From Lachnospiraceae bacterium (lineage in GTDB: Bacteria > Bacillota > Clostridia > Lachnospirales > Lachnospiraceae), in NCBI GenBank assembly GCA_014804485.1, contig JAAUZT010000043.1, positions 1 to 51,378 of the forward strand: a stretch of DNA of 51,378 bases, written 5' to 3'. Below, in pieces: positions 26,268 through 35,655 of this stretch. Below the pieces are notes generated by a model that did no database searches, was not told the DNA's origin, and saw only the letters and a program-made list of their open reading frames with translations. The position numbers and the translations under genes were made by a program. How positions within the stretch are numbered: the stretch's first letter is position 1; every line of letters begins with the position of its first letter.

Positions 26268-26377
26268 ACTTTCGCGCATGGATTCTCCACATACAGGTTC
26301 TTCCATACTGCCCTAACAAGATTTTGAAACTTTTCAGCATCTGTCACGTTCAGTTCCTGCGTTTTTCCATATTGCAT
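26255..26377 (-). pseudogene. possible 40-residue gene remnant
   Basis: A short frame, MQYGKTQELNVTDAEKFQNL and then VRAVWKNLYVENPCAKVNVR, ends inside the terminator stem. It has amphipathic, protein-like composition but no ribosome binding site, and looks like the tail of a lost gene. The rest of 26015-26518 holds no recognisable gene. Confidence 0.35.
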
Positions 26378-26518
26378 TCACACACATAATCTGCCATGCA
26401 TACCCTCAGTTGTACACTGACCATCTCACTCCAACGGAATTTCTGCCATTTTTCTCCAAATTCTATTCAAAACCTTTTTTGCCTTTATGCATCCACAACA
26501 TCTTGTGGTTTAGACCGT

Positions 26519-27781
26519 CTATTTCTTCTCTTTTCCATAATACTGCATCATTATTATTACCTCAACATGCCCCGTATACGGAAACATATCCACCGGCGTA
26601 ATCTCTGCCACCCGATACCCTTTTCCGCTTCTCCCACCTTTTCTTCCACCCGCATTTCCTGCAATACCCTTACCGGTCAGATATTCCAGATCTCTCGCTA
26701 AGGTCTCAGGATTACAGGAAATATATACGATCTGCTCCGGACGGAGTCTGCAAAGAGCATCCATAAATTCCTCCGTGCTCCCGCTTCTGGGCGGGTCCAT
26801 GAAGACGACATCCACTTTTTCTCCCGCCTCCGCAAGCTGTACCATGAATTTCCCCGCATCGTTTTGATAGAAATTAACATTCCTGATACCGTTGATCTTT
26901 GCATTAGTCACAGCGTCCCTCACCGCCGCCTGATTCAGCTCTACGCCGATCACCTTCTTAGCCTGCTTAGCCGCGGCAAGCCCGATCGTACCGATACCGC
27001 AATATGCATCGATCACAGTTTCACATCCTGTCAATGCGGCATACTCTATTGCCTTATCATACAATTTCTGCGTCTGCACCGCATTGACCTGATAGAATGA
27101 CTGGGAAGAAATGCGAAAAGTTCTGCCGCACAGTTCATCCTCGATATATCCCTTACCGTAAATCACCTGTTCTTTGTCACCCAAAACCATGCTCGTCTTT
27201 TTATTGTTCACATTCAGAACAATGGTTGTGATTTCCGGATGTAGTTTACATAACGCATTTACAAAATTCTTTTTAGATGGCAATATGGGCGAACCCAGTA
27301 CCAAAACCACCATAATCTGTCCGGTAGCATGCCCCACACGAACCAGCACATGCCGCAGCAGCCCGTAGCCCGTGTCCTCATCATATGTCTTGATTTTAAA
27401 AGATTTTGCCAACTCCCTGACGGACACGATGATCTCATCCGCTTTGCGGTCTTCCAGAAGACAGCTATCCACAGGTATCACATCATGAGTGCCCTCGCGG
27501 TAGATCCCCGACACGATCCCTTTTCCTTTCTGAAAATCAAAAACAGCGTGCACCTTATTACGATAATGCTCCGGCTGTTCCATACCGATAATCCCGCCAA
27601 CCTTACCATATTTATTCAGAAGAAGTTCCACCTGCTTCTGTTTCTTTTTGAGCTGCTCTTTATAGGGCACATCGATATACTGACACCCGCCGCATTTTCC
27701 GGCCACAGCACAGAGCCGTACTCCCGTTCCTTTATCCGATTTCTTACCTACCGCGCTTTTTTTCTTCGCATTGTAATCCAT
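26519..27781 (-). CDS. rlmD: 23S rRNA (uracil-5-)-methyltransferase, RlmD/TrmA family
   Basis: A 420-residue SAM-dependent RNA methyltransferase. N-terminal Fe-S cysteines are C24, C30 and C33 (AGKCGGCQY) with a fourth in VDSCLLE. The SAM site is DAYCGIGTIGLAAA and GVELNQ; the catalytic motifs are FMDPPRSG and YISCNPETLARDL. The N-terminal TRAM domain present in many relatives is missing, which is usual for this clostridial branch. The exact uracil (1939 or 747) is not decidable. It stands alone. Confidence 0.88.
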   Translation of the reverse strand: MDYNAKKKSAVGKKSDKGTGVRLCAVAGKCGGCQYIDVPYKEQLKKKQKQVELLLNKYGKVGGIIGMEQPEHYRNKVHAVFDFQKGKGIVSGIYREGTHDVIPVDSCLLEDRKADEIIVSVRELAKSFKIKTYDEDTGYGLLRHVLVRVGHATGQIMVVLVLGSPILPSKKNFVNALCKLHPEITTIVLNVNNKKTSMVLGDKEQVIYGKGYIEDELCGRTFRISSQSFYQVNAVQTQKLYDKAIEYAALTGCETVIDAYCGIGTIGLAAAKQAKKVIGVELNQAAVRDAVTNAKINGIRNVNFYQNDAGKFMVQLAEAGEKVDVVFMDPPRSGSTEEFMDALCRLRPEQIVYISCNPETLARDLEYLTGKGIAGNAGGRKGGRSGKGYRVAEITPVDMFPYTGHVEVIIMMQYYGKEKK

Positions 27782-27811
27782 TTATCTCTACCATCCTTAT
27801 CCTGGCAAAAT

Positions 27812-27839
27812 CGAGTAGGGAAGATTTTCTCCCTACTCG
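27812..27839 (-). other. hairpin in the leader of the methyltransferase gene
   Basis: CGAGTAGGGA and TCCCTACTCG form a perfect 10-bp stem, followed on the minus strand by ATTTTG. It sits 30 bases before the methyltransferase start and could be a leader structure or processing site. Confidence 0.5.
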
Positions 27840-27845
27840 CCGCGC

Positions 27846-27902
27846 GACCCGTGCGCCACTTTAGTGGCATACTTCCTTTGCACGGGTCTGCGCATAAAAA
27901 AA
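27846..27902 (-). repeat. dispersed palindromic repeat, copy 1
   Basis: GACCCGTGC and GCACGGGTC enclose an inner perfect stem GCCACT/AGTGGC. The 32 bases at 27871-27902 recur without change at 36149-36180. In both places the repeat begins in the T-run of a terminator on the minus strand. Confidence 0.85.
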
Positions 27903-27925
27903 GCTCCAAGATCTCTCTCAGAGCT
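27895..27925 (-). terminator. intrinsic terminator after the 92-residue gene
   Basis: A 10-bp stem starting with AGCTC and ending with GAGCT, with a GAGA loop, is followed by seven T on the minus strand. Confidence 0.8.
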
Positions 27926-27972
27926 ATTCTATCATATATTCTTCTCGCGCGGAACCATATTCCGGCACCTCG

Positions 27973-28251
27973 TCACACTGCCTCTGCTCCCAGCATCACG
28001 CATTCGATCCCTTCCACAAGATCCCGTGCAAGCACGCAATCAGCCTCATTAATCCGAATCGTAAACACATTCTTCTCAGCCGTCTCGTCAAAAAACCGCT
28101 GCCAAAATTTCTTTTCCTGCCATTCCACAAAAAAAGAAATCCGATTCGTCACAAGCAGTTTTTCCAATTTATCCTTACTTTCCATGCTGTATACCTTGCA
28201 GAATGGAATTTCATGATTAAAAAAAAGCGCGTTAAAATTGATTGGTTCCAC
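27973..28251 (-). CDS. small conserved hypothetical protein
   Basis: 92 residues, soluble, of mixed alpha/beta type (MEPINFNALFFNHEIPFCKV, EWQEKKFWQRFFDE, CVLARDLVEGIECVML). The start is GTG with a G-rich ribosome binding site (GGGGGTGG). I do not recognise a family. It has its own terminator, so it is probably monocistronic. Confidence 0.65.
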   Translation of the reverse strand: MEPINFNALFFNHEIPFCKVYSMESKDKLEKLLVTNRISFFVEWQEKKFWQRFFDETAEKNVFTIRINEADCVLARDLVEGIECVMLGAEAV

Positions 28252-28433
28252 AATACCACCCCCATAAAACTAATATTCAGTCTGATCTGTCTTCCGTTTC
28301 TCTTTTTAGCTTTATGTCAACTTGTACGTTTATTATACTCTATATATTGTGGAAAAATCAAGAATTTCTGTCTTTTTCTACAAATTGCATAAAATTTTAT
28401 GTAAATCTTGTGTACTATGTTCGCCTTTTTCGG

Positions 28434-28742
28434 TCAATATGCGAGCTCCGTCCAAGGACGGTTCCTCTTTTCCAGCCAATAATCCCTGCGGCTTTCATAT
28501 TGTTCATTAAGCCAGTCCGCTGCCTGTTCAACCCCTTCTTCGGTGAGGGGCACTTCTATTGACTCTCTGAGATGTTCCGGCGTACGCAGCATATTAAGCG
28601 GTTCCGGCCAAATCGTCACTCTGATCACGTCATCCTCTCCGCTTTTTACTTTCTTAAGCATATAACGCATGCCTTCCATGCTGCCGGAGTATTCTTCTTT
28701 CTTGATGTAGTTGAGCGGATGAAATGTTTCTTTGTCTATCAT
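28434..28742 (-). CDS. conserved 102-residue protein (sometimes called GNAT-like)
   Basis: A compact protein opening with IDKETFHPLNYIKKEEYSGS and containing VTIWPEPLNMLRTPEH and TEEGVEQAADWLNEQYE. This pattern is common in Clostridia and is often labelled GNAT acetyltransferase, but no acetyl-CoA motif is visible. AGGAG lies about nine bases before ATG. Function is unknown. Confidence 0.75.
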   Translation of the reverse strand: MIDKETFHPLNYIKKEEYSGSMEGMRYMLKKVKSGEDDVIRVTIWPEPLNMLRTPEHLRESIEVPLTEEGVEQAADWLNEQYESRRDYWLEKRNRPWTELAY

Positions 28743-29099
28743 GGAGAATTTCTCCTATATCACATTTTGTCGTTTAAAAAGCCATCAATCTTCTTCCCTG
28801 CTTATTATCCATTTTCAGCCCATTTCAAACAGTATAGCACAACATCTATGGCGAAGTCCATGCAAAGTTCTTTCTCCCGGGGTATCCGCTTCCAGGCGTA
28901 TTGGGGACTCACACCATTAGAGTACCCCATGGCACGCAAATCGTAAAAAGGCACCCGGTTCTATGAACCGGATGCCTTCCTGCAAACTCTTTCTACATCG
29001 TTTTTTTAGCAATAAATGATTTCTTCACAATTTGAAAATCGAATATATGCTGTATATGATTACCAATGTACTGTAAATAAGTTGTTCCGAATAATACCA
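28743..29099. other. intergenic region with terminator
   Basis: 357 bases between the GNAT-like gene and the chemoreceptor end. Apart from the terminator near 28960 no gene is recognised. Confidence 0.5.
28945..28977 (-). terminator. intrinsic terminator of the chemoreceptor gene
   Basis: AGGCA-x-CCGGTTC and GAACCGG-x-TGCCT form a stem with one mismatch and a three-base loop, then a T-run on the minus strand. Confidence 0.8.
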
Positions 29100-30791
29100 T
29101 TAATATTTTAACCTAAATTGTCCTACCAACTCTTCCAAATTGGTGGACTGTGCAGATAACTCCTGGCTTGTCGCCGAAGTTTCCTGCGCCGATGCAGAAT
29201 TGTTCTGTATTACGTTTGCAATCTGCTCTACAGCCAGCTCTAACTGCTTCATGGAATCTGCCTGTGCATCAGACAAGTTGCTGATTTCTTTGGTAGAACT
29301 TGCCAGCATCGAAATGCCATTGATAACAGATTCGATCGCCGCCGTTGTTTTTCCCGTTATCTCATTACCAAGCTCAATCTCTTTGAGCGAGTTTTCGATC
29401 AGGTCCTTTGTCTTCACTGCTGAAGCAGCACTGTCTGTCGCCAGCTTACCGATCTGATCTGCCACAACTGCAAAACCTCTGCCGGCTTCACCTGCTCTTG
29501 CAGCCTCGATGGAAGCATTCAGTGACAACAGATTCGTCTGGGATGCGATATCTTCAATATCACCGATGATATTGGCAATTGCCTTGGATGTCTCATTTAT
29601 CTTCTCCATCGCGTTATTCAACTGCTTAATATCCTCATTGCTCTTTTCAGCCTCTTCTCTGAAGCTTGCAGCATCCTTAGAAGACTGATTTGCTCTCGCT
29701 GTCGTCTCCACCACATTCTCTGTGATATTCTGGATCGTAGCAGTCAGCTCCTCTACGGAAGCAGCCTGATCGGTCGCGCCTTCAGCCAATGTCTGTGAAC
29801 TCTCGGCAAGCTGGGTTGCCCCTAATGCCACCTGCTGCGATGATTCACTGATATTCTGAAGTGTATCGCTCAATCTGTCAGTAATTGTTGTAACGGAGCT
29901 GCCCAGAACCTCAAAGTCACCGCGGAAACCACTCACATTTGCAGTGATATTGAAATCTCCGCCTGCCACTTCATCAAGCGCTATCTCCAGTTCACTGATA
30001 CATTGCTTGAGCATGGTAATCGCTTCATTAAAGGACTCCGTCATATCACCGATCTCATCGTTATGCACTTTATGGATATCAATATTCAGATTTCCTTTAG
30101 CCAGCTCCGCCGTAGCATTCATCACATTATTGATAGGCTCTACAAACAGACCCGTTGCAAATTTTGCAAGCTTCATCGATACAAATACAGCTATTACTGT
30201 AACAATCAGAATAAGCACTATCATGAGATATGAATTCCGTGAAAGTTTACTCGAGGTTGCATCACCCATCTCAACATTTAGATCCATCAGGTCTTCCGCC
30301 ACTGTCGTAAGCTCTGTTAATACAGGTTTCACCGTGCCTGTCATATACGTTACCGCTTCCTCATTGCGGTTTTCCAGCGCCAGCTGTTTCAGCTCTGCAG
30401 TCACCGTAAGGTATTGCGGCAGAAGCTCTGTGATGCGCGACGTATACTCCAATTCCTCTTTCGTGTTACAGTTTTCCAACATTGCTTCGTATCTCACCTG
30501 CAGATTCTCCCTCGCCTCTGCCTCCTCCGCACTCAACGACTGCAGGGTTTCCTCATCCGTTATCAGGATCATCTGCCTTAATATAGCCGGCATCTTACTC
30601 ACATAAGTATTGAACATACCAATGTCACCCTGTGAAAAGCCGTTTGCCACCAATGCGTTGCTGTAACTGAAATTCGTGTAGAGCAGCGTCACAAGACCTA
30701 AAAGCCCTGAGATACTGGCAATACATACTACCAACGTAAAGCAGTACGATAATTTTTTCTGTACTTTCATATCTTTTACTTTATCAAGCAT
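29100..30791 (-). CDS. methyl-accepting chemotaxis protein, four-helix sensor
   Basis: A 563-residue receptor of classic layout: membrane helix at 15-37, an all-helical extracellular domain (about 38-187, 4HB type), second membrane helix at 190-210, HAMP to about 265, and the signalling domain with tip [20 protein letters not shown]. The sequence VGQFRLKY ends the protein. The 4HB ligand is unknown. GGGAG precedes the ATG. A promoter lies about 150 bases upstream. Confidence 0.93.
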   Translation of the reverse strand: MLDKVKDMKVQKKLSYCFTLVVCIASISGLLGLVTLLYTNFSYSNALVANGFSQGDIGMFNTYVSKMPAILRQMILITDEETLQSLSAEEAEARENLQVRYEAMLENCNTKEELEYTSRITELLPQYLTVTAELKQLALENRNEEAVTYMTGTVKPVLTELTTVAEDLMDLNVEMGDATSSKLSRNSYLMIVLILIVTVIAVFVSMKLAKFATGLFVEPINNVMNATAELAKGNLNIDIHKVHNDEIGDMTESFNEAITMLKQCISELEIALDEVAGGDFNITANVSGFRGDFEVLGSSVTTITDRLSDTLQNISESSQQVALGATQLAESSQTLAEGATDQAASVEELTATIQNITENVVETTARANQSSKDAASFREEAEKSNEDIKQLNNAMEKINETSKAIANIIGDIEDIASQTNLLSLNASIEAARAGEAGRGFAVVADQIGKLATDSAASAVKTKDLIENSLKEIELGNEITGKTTAAIESVINGISMLASSTKEISNLSDAQADSMKQLELAVEQIANVIQNNSASAQETSATSQELSAQSTNLEELVGQFRLKY

Positions 30792-30940
30792 AATCTTTTC
30801 TCCCTTGCTAATAAATAAAGTTTATTTTTTCTTTATTTACAGCCTGCTCTATGTACAGCATGATATTCAAATGTCAAGGTGCGGTCTCTTTACAGCACAA
30901 CACTGAAATTTTTGCAGTAAGAGACAAAATTTACTACACT

Positions 30941-30969
30941 ATTATATCACTTCTTCATTTTTGATACAA
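30941..30969 (-). promoter_or_regulatory. sigma-A promoter of the four-helix chemoreceptor
   Basis: -35 TTGTAT and a perfect -10 TATAAT are spaced by 17 bases. It implies a 5' leader of about 150 bases, in which no known riboswitch consensus was seen. Confidence 0.5.
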
Positions 30970-31069
30970 GACTACAAAGCAGAGTTTTAACAGCGTTTTA
31001 GCAGAATCGACAAAAAATATACTGTGGATATGACCGCTTCGAGTATTTAATATCATATTTCGGACATAA

Positions 31070-31101
31070 AAAACCTCGAAAGCCCATGCTTTCAAGGTTT
31101 T
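31070..31101 (-). terminator. terminator downstream of tRNA-Pro
   Basis: AAAACCT and AGGTTTT with GAAAGC/GCTTTC inside form a stem with one mismatch, then six T on the minus strand, eight bases after the tRNA. Confidence 0.75.
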
Positions 31102-31108
31102 TCAATTA

Positions 31109-31181
31109 TCGGAATGACAAGACTTGAACTTGCGACCTCTACTTCCCTAAAGTAGCGCTCTACCACCTGAGCCACATCCCG
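31109..31181 (-). tRNA. tRNA-Pro, anticodon AGG
   Basis: A complete 73-base cloverleaf. The acceptor stem is CGGGATG/CATTCCG (one G-U), D-stem GCTC/GAGC, anticodon stem CTACT/AGTAG with loop TTAGGGA, and T-arm GCAAG TTCAAGT CTTGT. The anticodon at loop positions 3-5 is AGG (Pro, codon CCU). G37 is present as in proline tRNAs. The discriminator is A and CCA is not encoded. Confidence 0.93.
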
Positions 31182-31239
31182 AAAGCAGTTATCATTATAC
31201 CTAATTCTTACGGAAAAAGCAAGCCCAAATTCTTTTATT

Positions 31240-32592
31240 TTATAGCTTCCCACTCTTCTGATCCATAAACAGCTCGAATTCCTCCTGCGGAATCGGTTTG
31301 GAGAAGTAATACCCCTGCTGAATCTGGCAGCCGATCTGCTTGAGATAATCGCTCTGTTCGGGTGTTTCCACACCCTCGCACAGCGAGGTAATGCTCAGTC
31401 TCTTCGCCATATCAACCACACAGGAGATAATGATCTTATCGCTTTCCTGGAGCGTGTCATCTTTCAGGAACACCTTGTCCAGCTTAATAATATCGATGGG
31501 CAGTCTGCTCAACAAATTTAAGGATGAATATCCGGAGCCGAAGTCATCCATGGAAACTTTTGTTCCAAGTTTATGTAAACCTTTTACCAACTCCAGTGCC
31601 CTTTCGGTATTATCCAGATAGATACTTTCGGTCAGCTCAAATTCAATCAGGCCGGAGGGAATCTGATATTCCTCAAACAGTTCACGTACATATTCCAGAA
31701 TATGCATTTTGTTTAAATGGATACGCGACACATTTAATGAGATCGGCACTACGTTCTTCCCCGCCGCCATTCTGCCGGCAAGAAATTTAAAGGTCTCCCG
31801 ATAAACATAATAGTCCACATCCACAACCTGTCCGCTCCGCTCAATCAGCGGTATGAACTCGTCCGGATAAACAAATGTGCCATCCGGTTTCTGCCAGCGC
31901 ACTAATGCCTCCGCTCCGATCAACCGCAGTGTCTCCGTCTCGATCTTAGGCTGGTAATAGACTTGTAATTCGTGATTGGCGATTGCCTTCGGCACGTGAG
32001 AGGTGATCTCCACTTCCCGCTTGATCCCCTCCATCATGCTGTGATCAAACAGCACACAGCAGTCGCTGTCCATTTCCTTGGCAACTTTCCTTGCCAGATT
32101 AGCATTGGATACTGCCGTCTCCGCATCCAGACTTCTGCTGTTCTTATCAATAATACTGATTCCGGTACAAAACTGAAGCCGACTGTTGAGATACTTCTCT
32201 CTGAACTTGGTCTCCCACTCTAAATTCACTTTGTGGATAACCTCCTTGAACTGCTCATTTGTTATATCCGGACGCAGAATATTGGCAGTAACAAAATTAT
32301 CCGAATAGACTCTGGAGAAGCAGATCAGCCGAACGCTATTCTCGGTTATCTCCTCCACAAAGTCCCGTAGAAGCGCATTCCCCACCTGATAACCGTAAGT
32401 ATCATTGATATATTTAAAATGTTTGATATCGGTATATACAATCGATATCCGGGCATCTCCGATCTGCTCGATGGCCTTCTCCAGCTTCTCAAGAAACACC
32501 TCATATCTGTCCAGACCCGTCAGTGAATCTTTCATATGGATTTCCTCTGTCTGTGTCTCATTTTCATTTGTCTGTCTTATTAATCTATCCAT
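31240..32592 (-). CDS. EAL-domain protein with degenerate GGDEF
   Basis: A 450-residue cytosolic protein. Residues 20-190 form a GGDEF-like domain whose active-site loop reads RVYSDNF instead of GGDEF, so it should not make c-di-GMP. The EAL domain (about 195-445) keeps EALVRW, LNVSRIHL, ELTES, MDDFGSGYSS, IIKLDK, and EGVETPEQ, the full catalytic set, so it is probably an active c-di-GMP phosphodiesterase. The ATG at 32592 has AGAGG upstream. It lies 11 bases after the dipeptidase gene, suggesting cotranscription. Confidence 0.9.
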   Translation of the reverse strand: MDRLIRQTNENETQTEEIHMKDSLTGLDRYEVFLEKLEKAIEQIGDARISIVYTDIKHFKYINDTYGYQVGNALLRDFVEEITENSVRLICFSRVYSDNFVTANILRPDITNEQFKEVIHKVNLEWETKFREKYLNSRLQFCTGISIIDKNSRSLDAETAVSNANLARKVAKEMDSDCCVLFDHSMMEGIKREVEITSHVPKAIANHELQVYYQPKIETETLRLIGAEALVRWQKPDGTFVYPDEFIPLIERSGQVVDVDYYVYRETFKFLAGRMAAGKNVVPISLNVSRIHLNKMHILEYVRELFEEYQIPSGLIEFELTESIYLDNTERALELVKGLHKLGTKVSMDDFGSGYSSLNLLSRLPIDIIKLDKVFLKDDTLQESDKIIISCVVDMAKRLSITSLCEGVETPEQSDYLKQIGCQIQQGYYFSKPIPQEEFELFMDQKSGKL

Positions 32593-32603
32593 CTGCTCAT
32601 CCT

Positions 32604-34121
32604 CTAGTCCTTGCCACAGCCCTGTGCAAGGACTGCCTGCAAATATTCCCACATACGTTGTACAGAAGCAATGTCAAGGCTCTCCTGTGCCGTATGCACA
32701 TCCGCCATATCCGGACCGATCGAGACGCAGTCAAGATTCGGAATCTTAGATGCCAGTATCCCGCATTCCACACCTGCGTGAATCGCCTCCAGAACAGGCT
32801 TCTTTCCATACATCTTCTCATAGATCTCCACTATGATATCACGAAGCGGAGATTCCGTACGATATGCCCAGCCCGTGTAGGTATTCCTGACTTCCGCCAC
32901 TGCTCCCGTCTCTCCCGCAATCTCCTGCATCTGACGGCACAGCGCCTCTCTATCCTCATCTACGGAGCTTCTGACCGCATAAGACAGCTTAAGCGCTCCC
33001 TGTTCCAACGCGGCAACACCCAGATTCAGGGAAGTCTGCACCAGCCCTTCCAGGTCACGACTCATGGCAATTACACCGTTTGGCAATTTACACAGGCAGG
33101 TAAAAGCCTGTACAGTGGATGCCGCATCATAGCGCTTCATCTCCCGCCCATTTTCACTGCCTTTCTTCCCGTCCGGAATCTCCTGCTGATTCACGGTTCT
33201 GCAGCCAACCGCAAATTCAGGATCTTTATCTCCCAGCTCCTGCTTAATTCTGCCGGCTTCCTCCTGCACATAGGCAATTGCCGCTTCTATATGAGTTATG
33301 TCAACCAAAATCGTCGCTTCTGCTTCCCGCGGAATCGCATTATCTGCCACTCCTCCACGCATGGTAACCAGACTAATAGCAAAACGTTCCGACATTCCCT
33401 TAAGAATACGTCCCAGCAGACAGTTGGCATTGCCTCTTCCCTTATTGATCTCAATCCCGGAATGCCCGCCCAGCAAACCTGTAATCTTCACCTGCATTAA
33501 TTGCCGATTCTGTTCTGTTGCACTCTGCTGCGCCGCCTCTTCCTGCAGCGGTATGCTCACATCCACTCTGGCACCGCCCGCACAGCTTGTGATGACAACG
33601 CCCTCTTCCTCCTGATCCAGATTGATCAGCCGCCTGCCTCGCAGCATGGATAGATCGATCCCTTTTGCACCCTCCATGCCGGTCTCCTCATCCACCGTCA
33701 GAATCACTTCCAGACGCGGGTGGCTGATGTTATCGGCATCCAGAAGTGCAAGTGCATAGGCGACCGCAATACCGTCATCGCCGCCCAGACTCGTTCCCTG
33801 CGCATGGATTCTGCCATTCTCTACGCACAGCTTTAAGGGGTCCTTCGTCATATCAATATCACAGTCGGGCGCGCTGACCGCAACCATATCCATATGCCCC
33901 TGCAATATATAGGGCTCTTCCTGCTCGTATCCCGGCGTTGCCTCCTTAATAATAATGATATTAAACAGTTCGTCCTGAATACATTCCAAACCTCTGTCCA
34001 CAGCAAACTTTTTCAGATAATCACTGATCTGCTTTACATTGCCGGACCCGTGCGGAATCCGGGTAATCTCCTCGAAATAATGAAATACGCTCTGCGGTTC
34101 TAATCCATCCAAAACTCCCAT
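32604..34121 (-). CDS. pepD: aminoacyl-histidine dipeptidase (M20, PepD)
   Basis: A 505-residue metallopeptidase. The opening MGVLDGLEPQSVFHYFEEIT is the PepD signature. Zinc ligands lie in LQGHMDMV, GGDDGIAVAY and DEETGMEGA (catalytic Glu pair), followed by the lid block GGHSGIEINKGRGNA. It cleaves Xaa-His and other dipeptides in the cytosol. GGAGGATG before the ATG at 34121 decides the start over the frame's upstream Met at 34166. Confidence 0.94.
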   Translation of the reverse strand: MGVLDGLEPQSVFHYFEEITRIPHGSGNVKQISDYLKKFAVDRGLECIQDELFNIIIIKEATPGYEQEEPYILQGHMDMVAVSAPDCDIDMTKDPLKLCVENGRIHAQGTSLGGDDGIAVAYALALLDADNISHPRLEVILTVDEETGMEGAKGIDLSMLRGRRLINLDQEEEGVVITSCAGGARVDVSIPLQEEAAQQSATEQNRQLMQVKITGLLGGHSGIEINKGRGNANCLLGRILKGMSERFAISLVTMRGGVADNAIPREAEATILVDITHIEAAIAYVQEEAGRIKQELGDKDPEFAVGCRTVNQQEIPDGKKGSENGREMKRYDAASTVQAFTCLCKLPNGVIAMSRDLEGLVQTSLNLGVAALEQGALKLSYAVRSSVDEDREALCRQMQEIAGETGAVAEVRNTYTGWAYRTESPLRDIIVEIYEKMYGKKPVLEAIHAGVECGILASKIPNLDCVSIGPDMADVHTAQESLDIASVQRMWEYLQAVLAQGCGKD

Positions 34122-34262
34122 TCCGTCATCCTCCAAATTGTATTGTTCTATCCGGTAACTCTTCATAGATTATATTCTACCATAATTTATGTATTTTACA
34201 CTATACAAAAAAAGCACTTGCGTCCATTTTATTTCATAGAGAACATTTCCCTGTGAAATATG

Positions 34263-34289
34263 AAAAAGGTAAAGGGTCTCCCCTCTACC
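34263..34289 (-). terminator. terminator overlapping the SEDS gene stop
   Basis: GGTAGAGGG, loop GAGA and CCCTTTACC, followed by five T on the minus strand. The stem includes the stop codon of the preceding gene. Confidence 0.85.
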
Positions 34290-35655
34290 TCTTTTCCAAC
34301 TTGATGCTTAATCTCCATGCCGGACGCCGTCTCACCGACTCATCCGTTATGATCATCTCGTTGCGGTGGATACTGAGTAACAATCCGATCAGCGCCGCAT
34401 AAGTTATTGCCGTGCAGGTACCGGATGATACAAACGGAAGCTGTATACTGTTCACAGGACAATATCCGGTATTGATAAGAACTCCTTCCAGACAGTTAAC
34501 CAGAAATACCATAAAGCAGGCTGCGCCTATCATGAATCCCAGTTGATTTTTCTGGTTTCTCACAATGCGAAACGCTCTTATAACCACCGCCACAAATGCC
34601 GCGACCATAATCAGACCTGCCAATATTCCGTAAGTACAGATCAGCTGCAGTAAAACAAAAGGTGTTGTGGGAAACAACATCGGAGCTCCTAAAAGCCACG
34701 ACTTCGTACCTTGTATGATTGCACCATCCATAAAAATTGTGTTGTCGGATGCCCCGATGAGCTTCGCAGCACTCCATTCCCGTCTGAGCCACATATAAAT
34801 ATATCCTGCTCCTTCAGCATATTGATCGGGATGGATAAACGCCATCAGACGCTGCTCACGAAATCCTTCCCCATCCCACAAAATTATAACTCCCACAATA
34901 ACCAAAATGACCGCCAACAGCAAATGCGCCACAATGATGGTCGCGGCAGCCTTCTTATTTACAGCAAACCACCCTTTCCAAACCGCAATGATTAACAATA
35001 CCGTACACATCACATATATATTGATTGCTGCATACCGCGAGACCGCAAGATAATTTGTAAGCAGCATAATAACAATCTGCTGACCGATTCCACAGGCAAT
35101 CGCGCTGTATCCCTTTCCTCTCATCCGGTACAGGATTCCCGCATAAAGCGGAACATAGAGATAGGCAAGCATAAACGATATAGGCATCGCTCCGTATCGC
35201 CCTGAGTACATTAGCCCGATAAACAAAGCAATCGTTACAAACACATAGGCCCCGTAAGCGTACCGTCCGATAAAACTATAATCAAGAAAATACATTCCGG
35301 TCATCACGCCGAAAGACAGCAGCAGCACAAAGCACTGTCCGACAAAATATTCCGGGTACAGCGCCAGACCATCCACCGCAGATATCACAAATAATCCCGC
35401 AACACTGAATGCAAAAGCCATCCCGATCATCTTAAAATCTGTCTGCGGTCTATGTATTCTGTCCAGTTCCACACCGACCTCCACCGGATCTCCCATCTCC
35501 CGCACTGCCTTTGCAACCGCTTCCTCGCGGGACTCACCCGCCTCTTCATAGGCCGCCGCCTGATCCTCTATATGGTCGGATAATTCTCTCGCTACGCCGG
35601 CCCTTGCCTTAACGCATCGAATCTGTTCCGTAACGTTTCTGATAAACTCATCCAT
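34285..35655 (-). CDS. HAAS/SEDS-like membrane protein (FtsW/RodA/SpoVE fold)
   Basis: A 456-residue fusion. Residues 1-72 are a soluble helical HAAS-type prefix (VARELSDHIEDQAAAYEEAG, AVREMGDPVEVG), and the rest has about ten membrane helices with SEDS motifs: EQRLMAFIHPDQYAEGAGYI and the C-terminal NTGYCPVNSIQLPFVSSGT. In SEDS glycosyltransferases the loop HTDF bears the catalytic Asp; here the equivalent reads TTPF (Pro332), so polymerase activity is doubtful. The start overlaps the PadR stop (TGATG). It is probably a PadR-controlled envelope or signalling protein. Confidence 0.85.
   Translation of the reverse strand: MDEFIRNVTEQIRCVKARAGVARELSDHIEDQAAAYEEAGESREEAVAKAVREMGDPVEVGVELDRIHRPQTDFKMIGMAFAFSVAGLFVISAVDGLALYPEYFVGQCFVLLLSFGVMTGMYFLDYSFIGRYAYGAYVFVTIALFIGLMYSGRYGAMPISFMLAYLYVPLYAGILYRMRGKGYSAIACGIGQQIVIMLLTNYLAVSRYAAINIYVMCTVLLIIAVWKGWFAVNKKAAATIIVAHLLLAVILVIVGVIILWDGEGFREQRLMAFIHPDQYAEGAGYIYMWLRREWSAAKLIGASDNTIFMDGAIIQGTKSWLLGAPMLFPTTPFVLLQLICTYGILAGLIMVAAFVAVVIRAFRIVRNQKNQLGFMIGAACFMVFLVNCLEGVLINTGYCPVNSIQLPFVSSGTCTAITYAALIGLLLSIHRNEMIITDESVRRRPAWRLSIKLEKR

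Noticed and set aside
27329..28216. Plus-strand frame of about 295 codons
   Set aside because: It runs antisense through the methyltransferase gene and two hairpins and shows no protein family features.
30792..30940. c-di-GMP riboswitch in the chemoreceptor leader
   Set aside because: The leader is about 150 bases long but no GEMM consensus segments could be found.
32523..33500. Plus-strand frame opposite pepD
   Set aside because: Antisense to a well-defined M20 peptidase.
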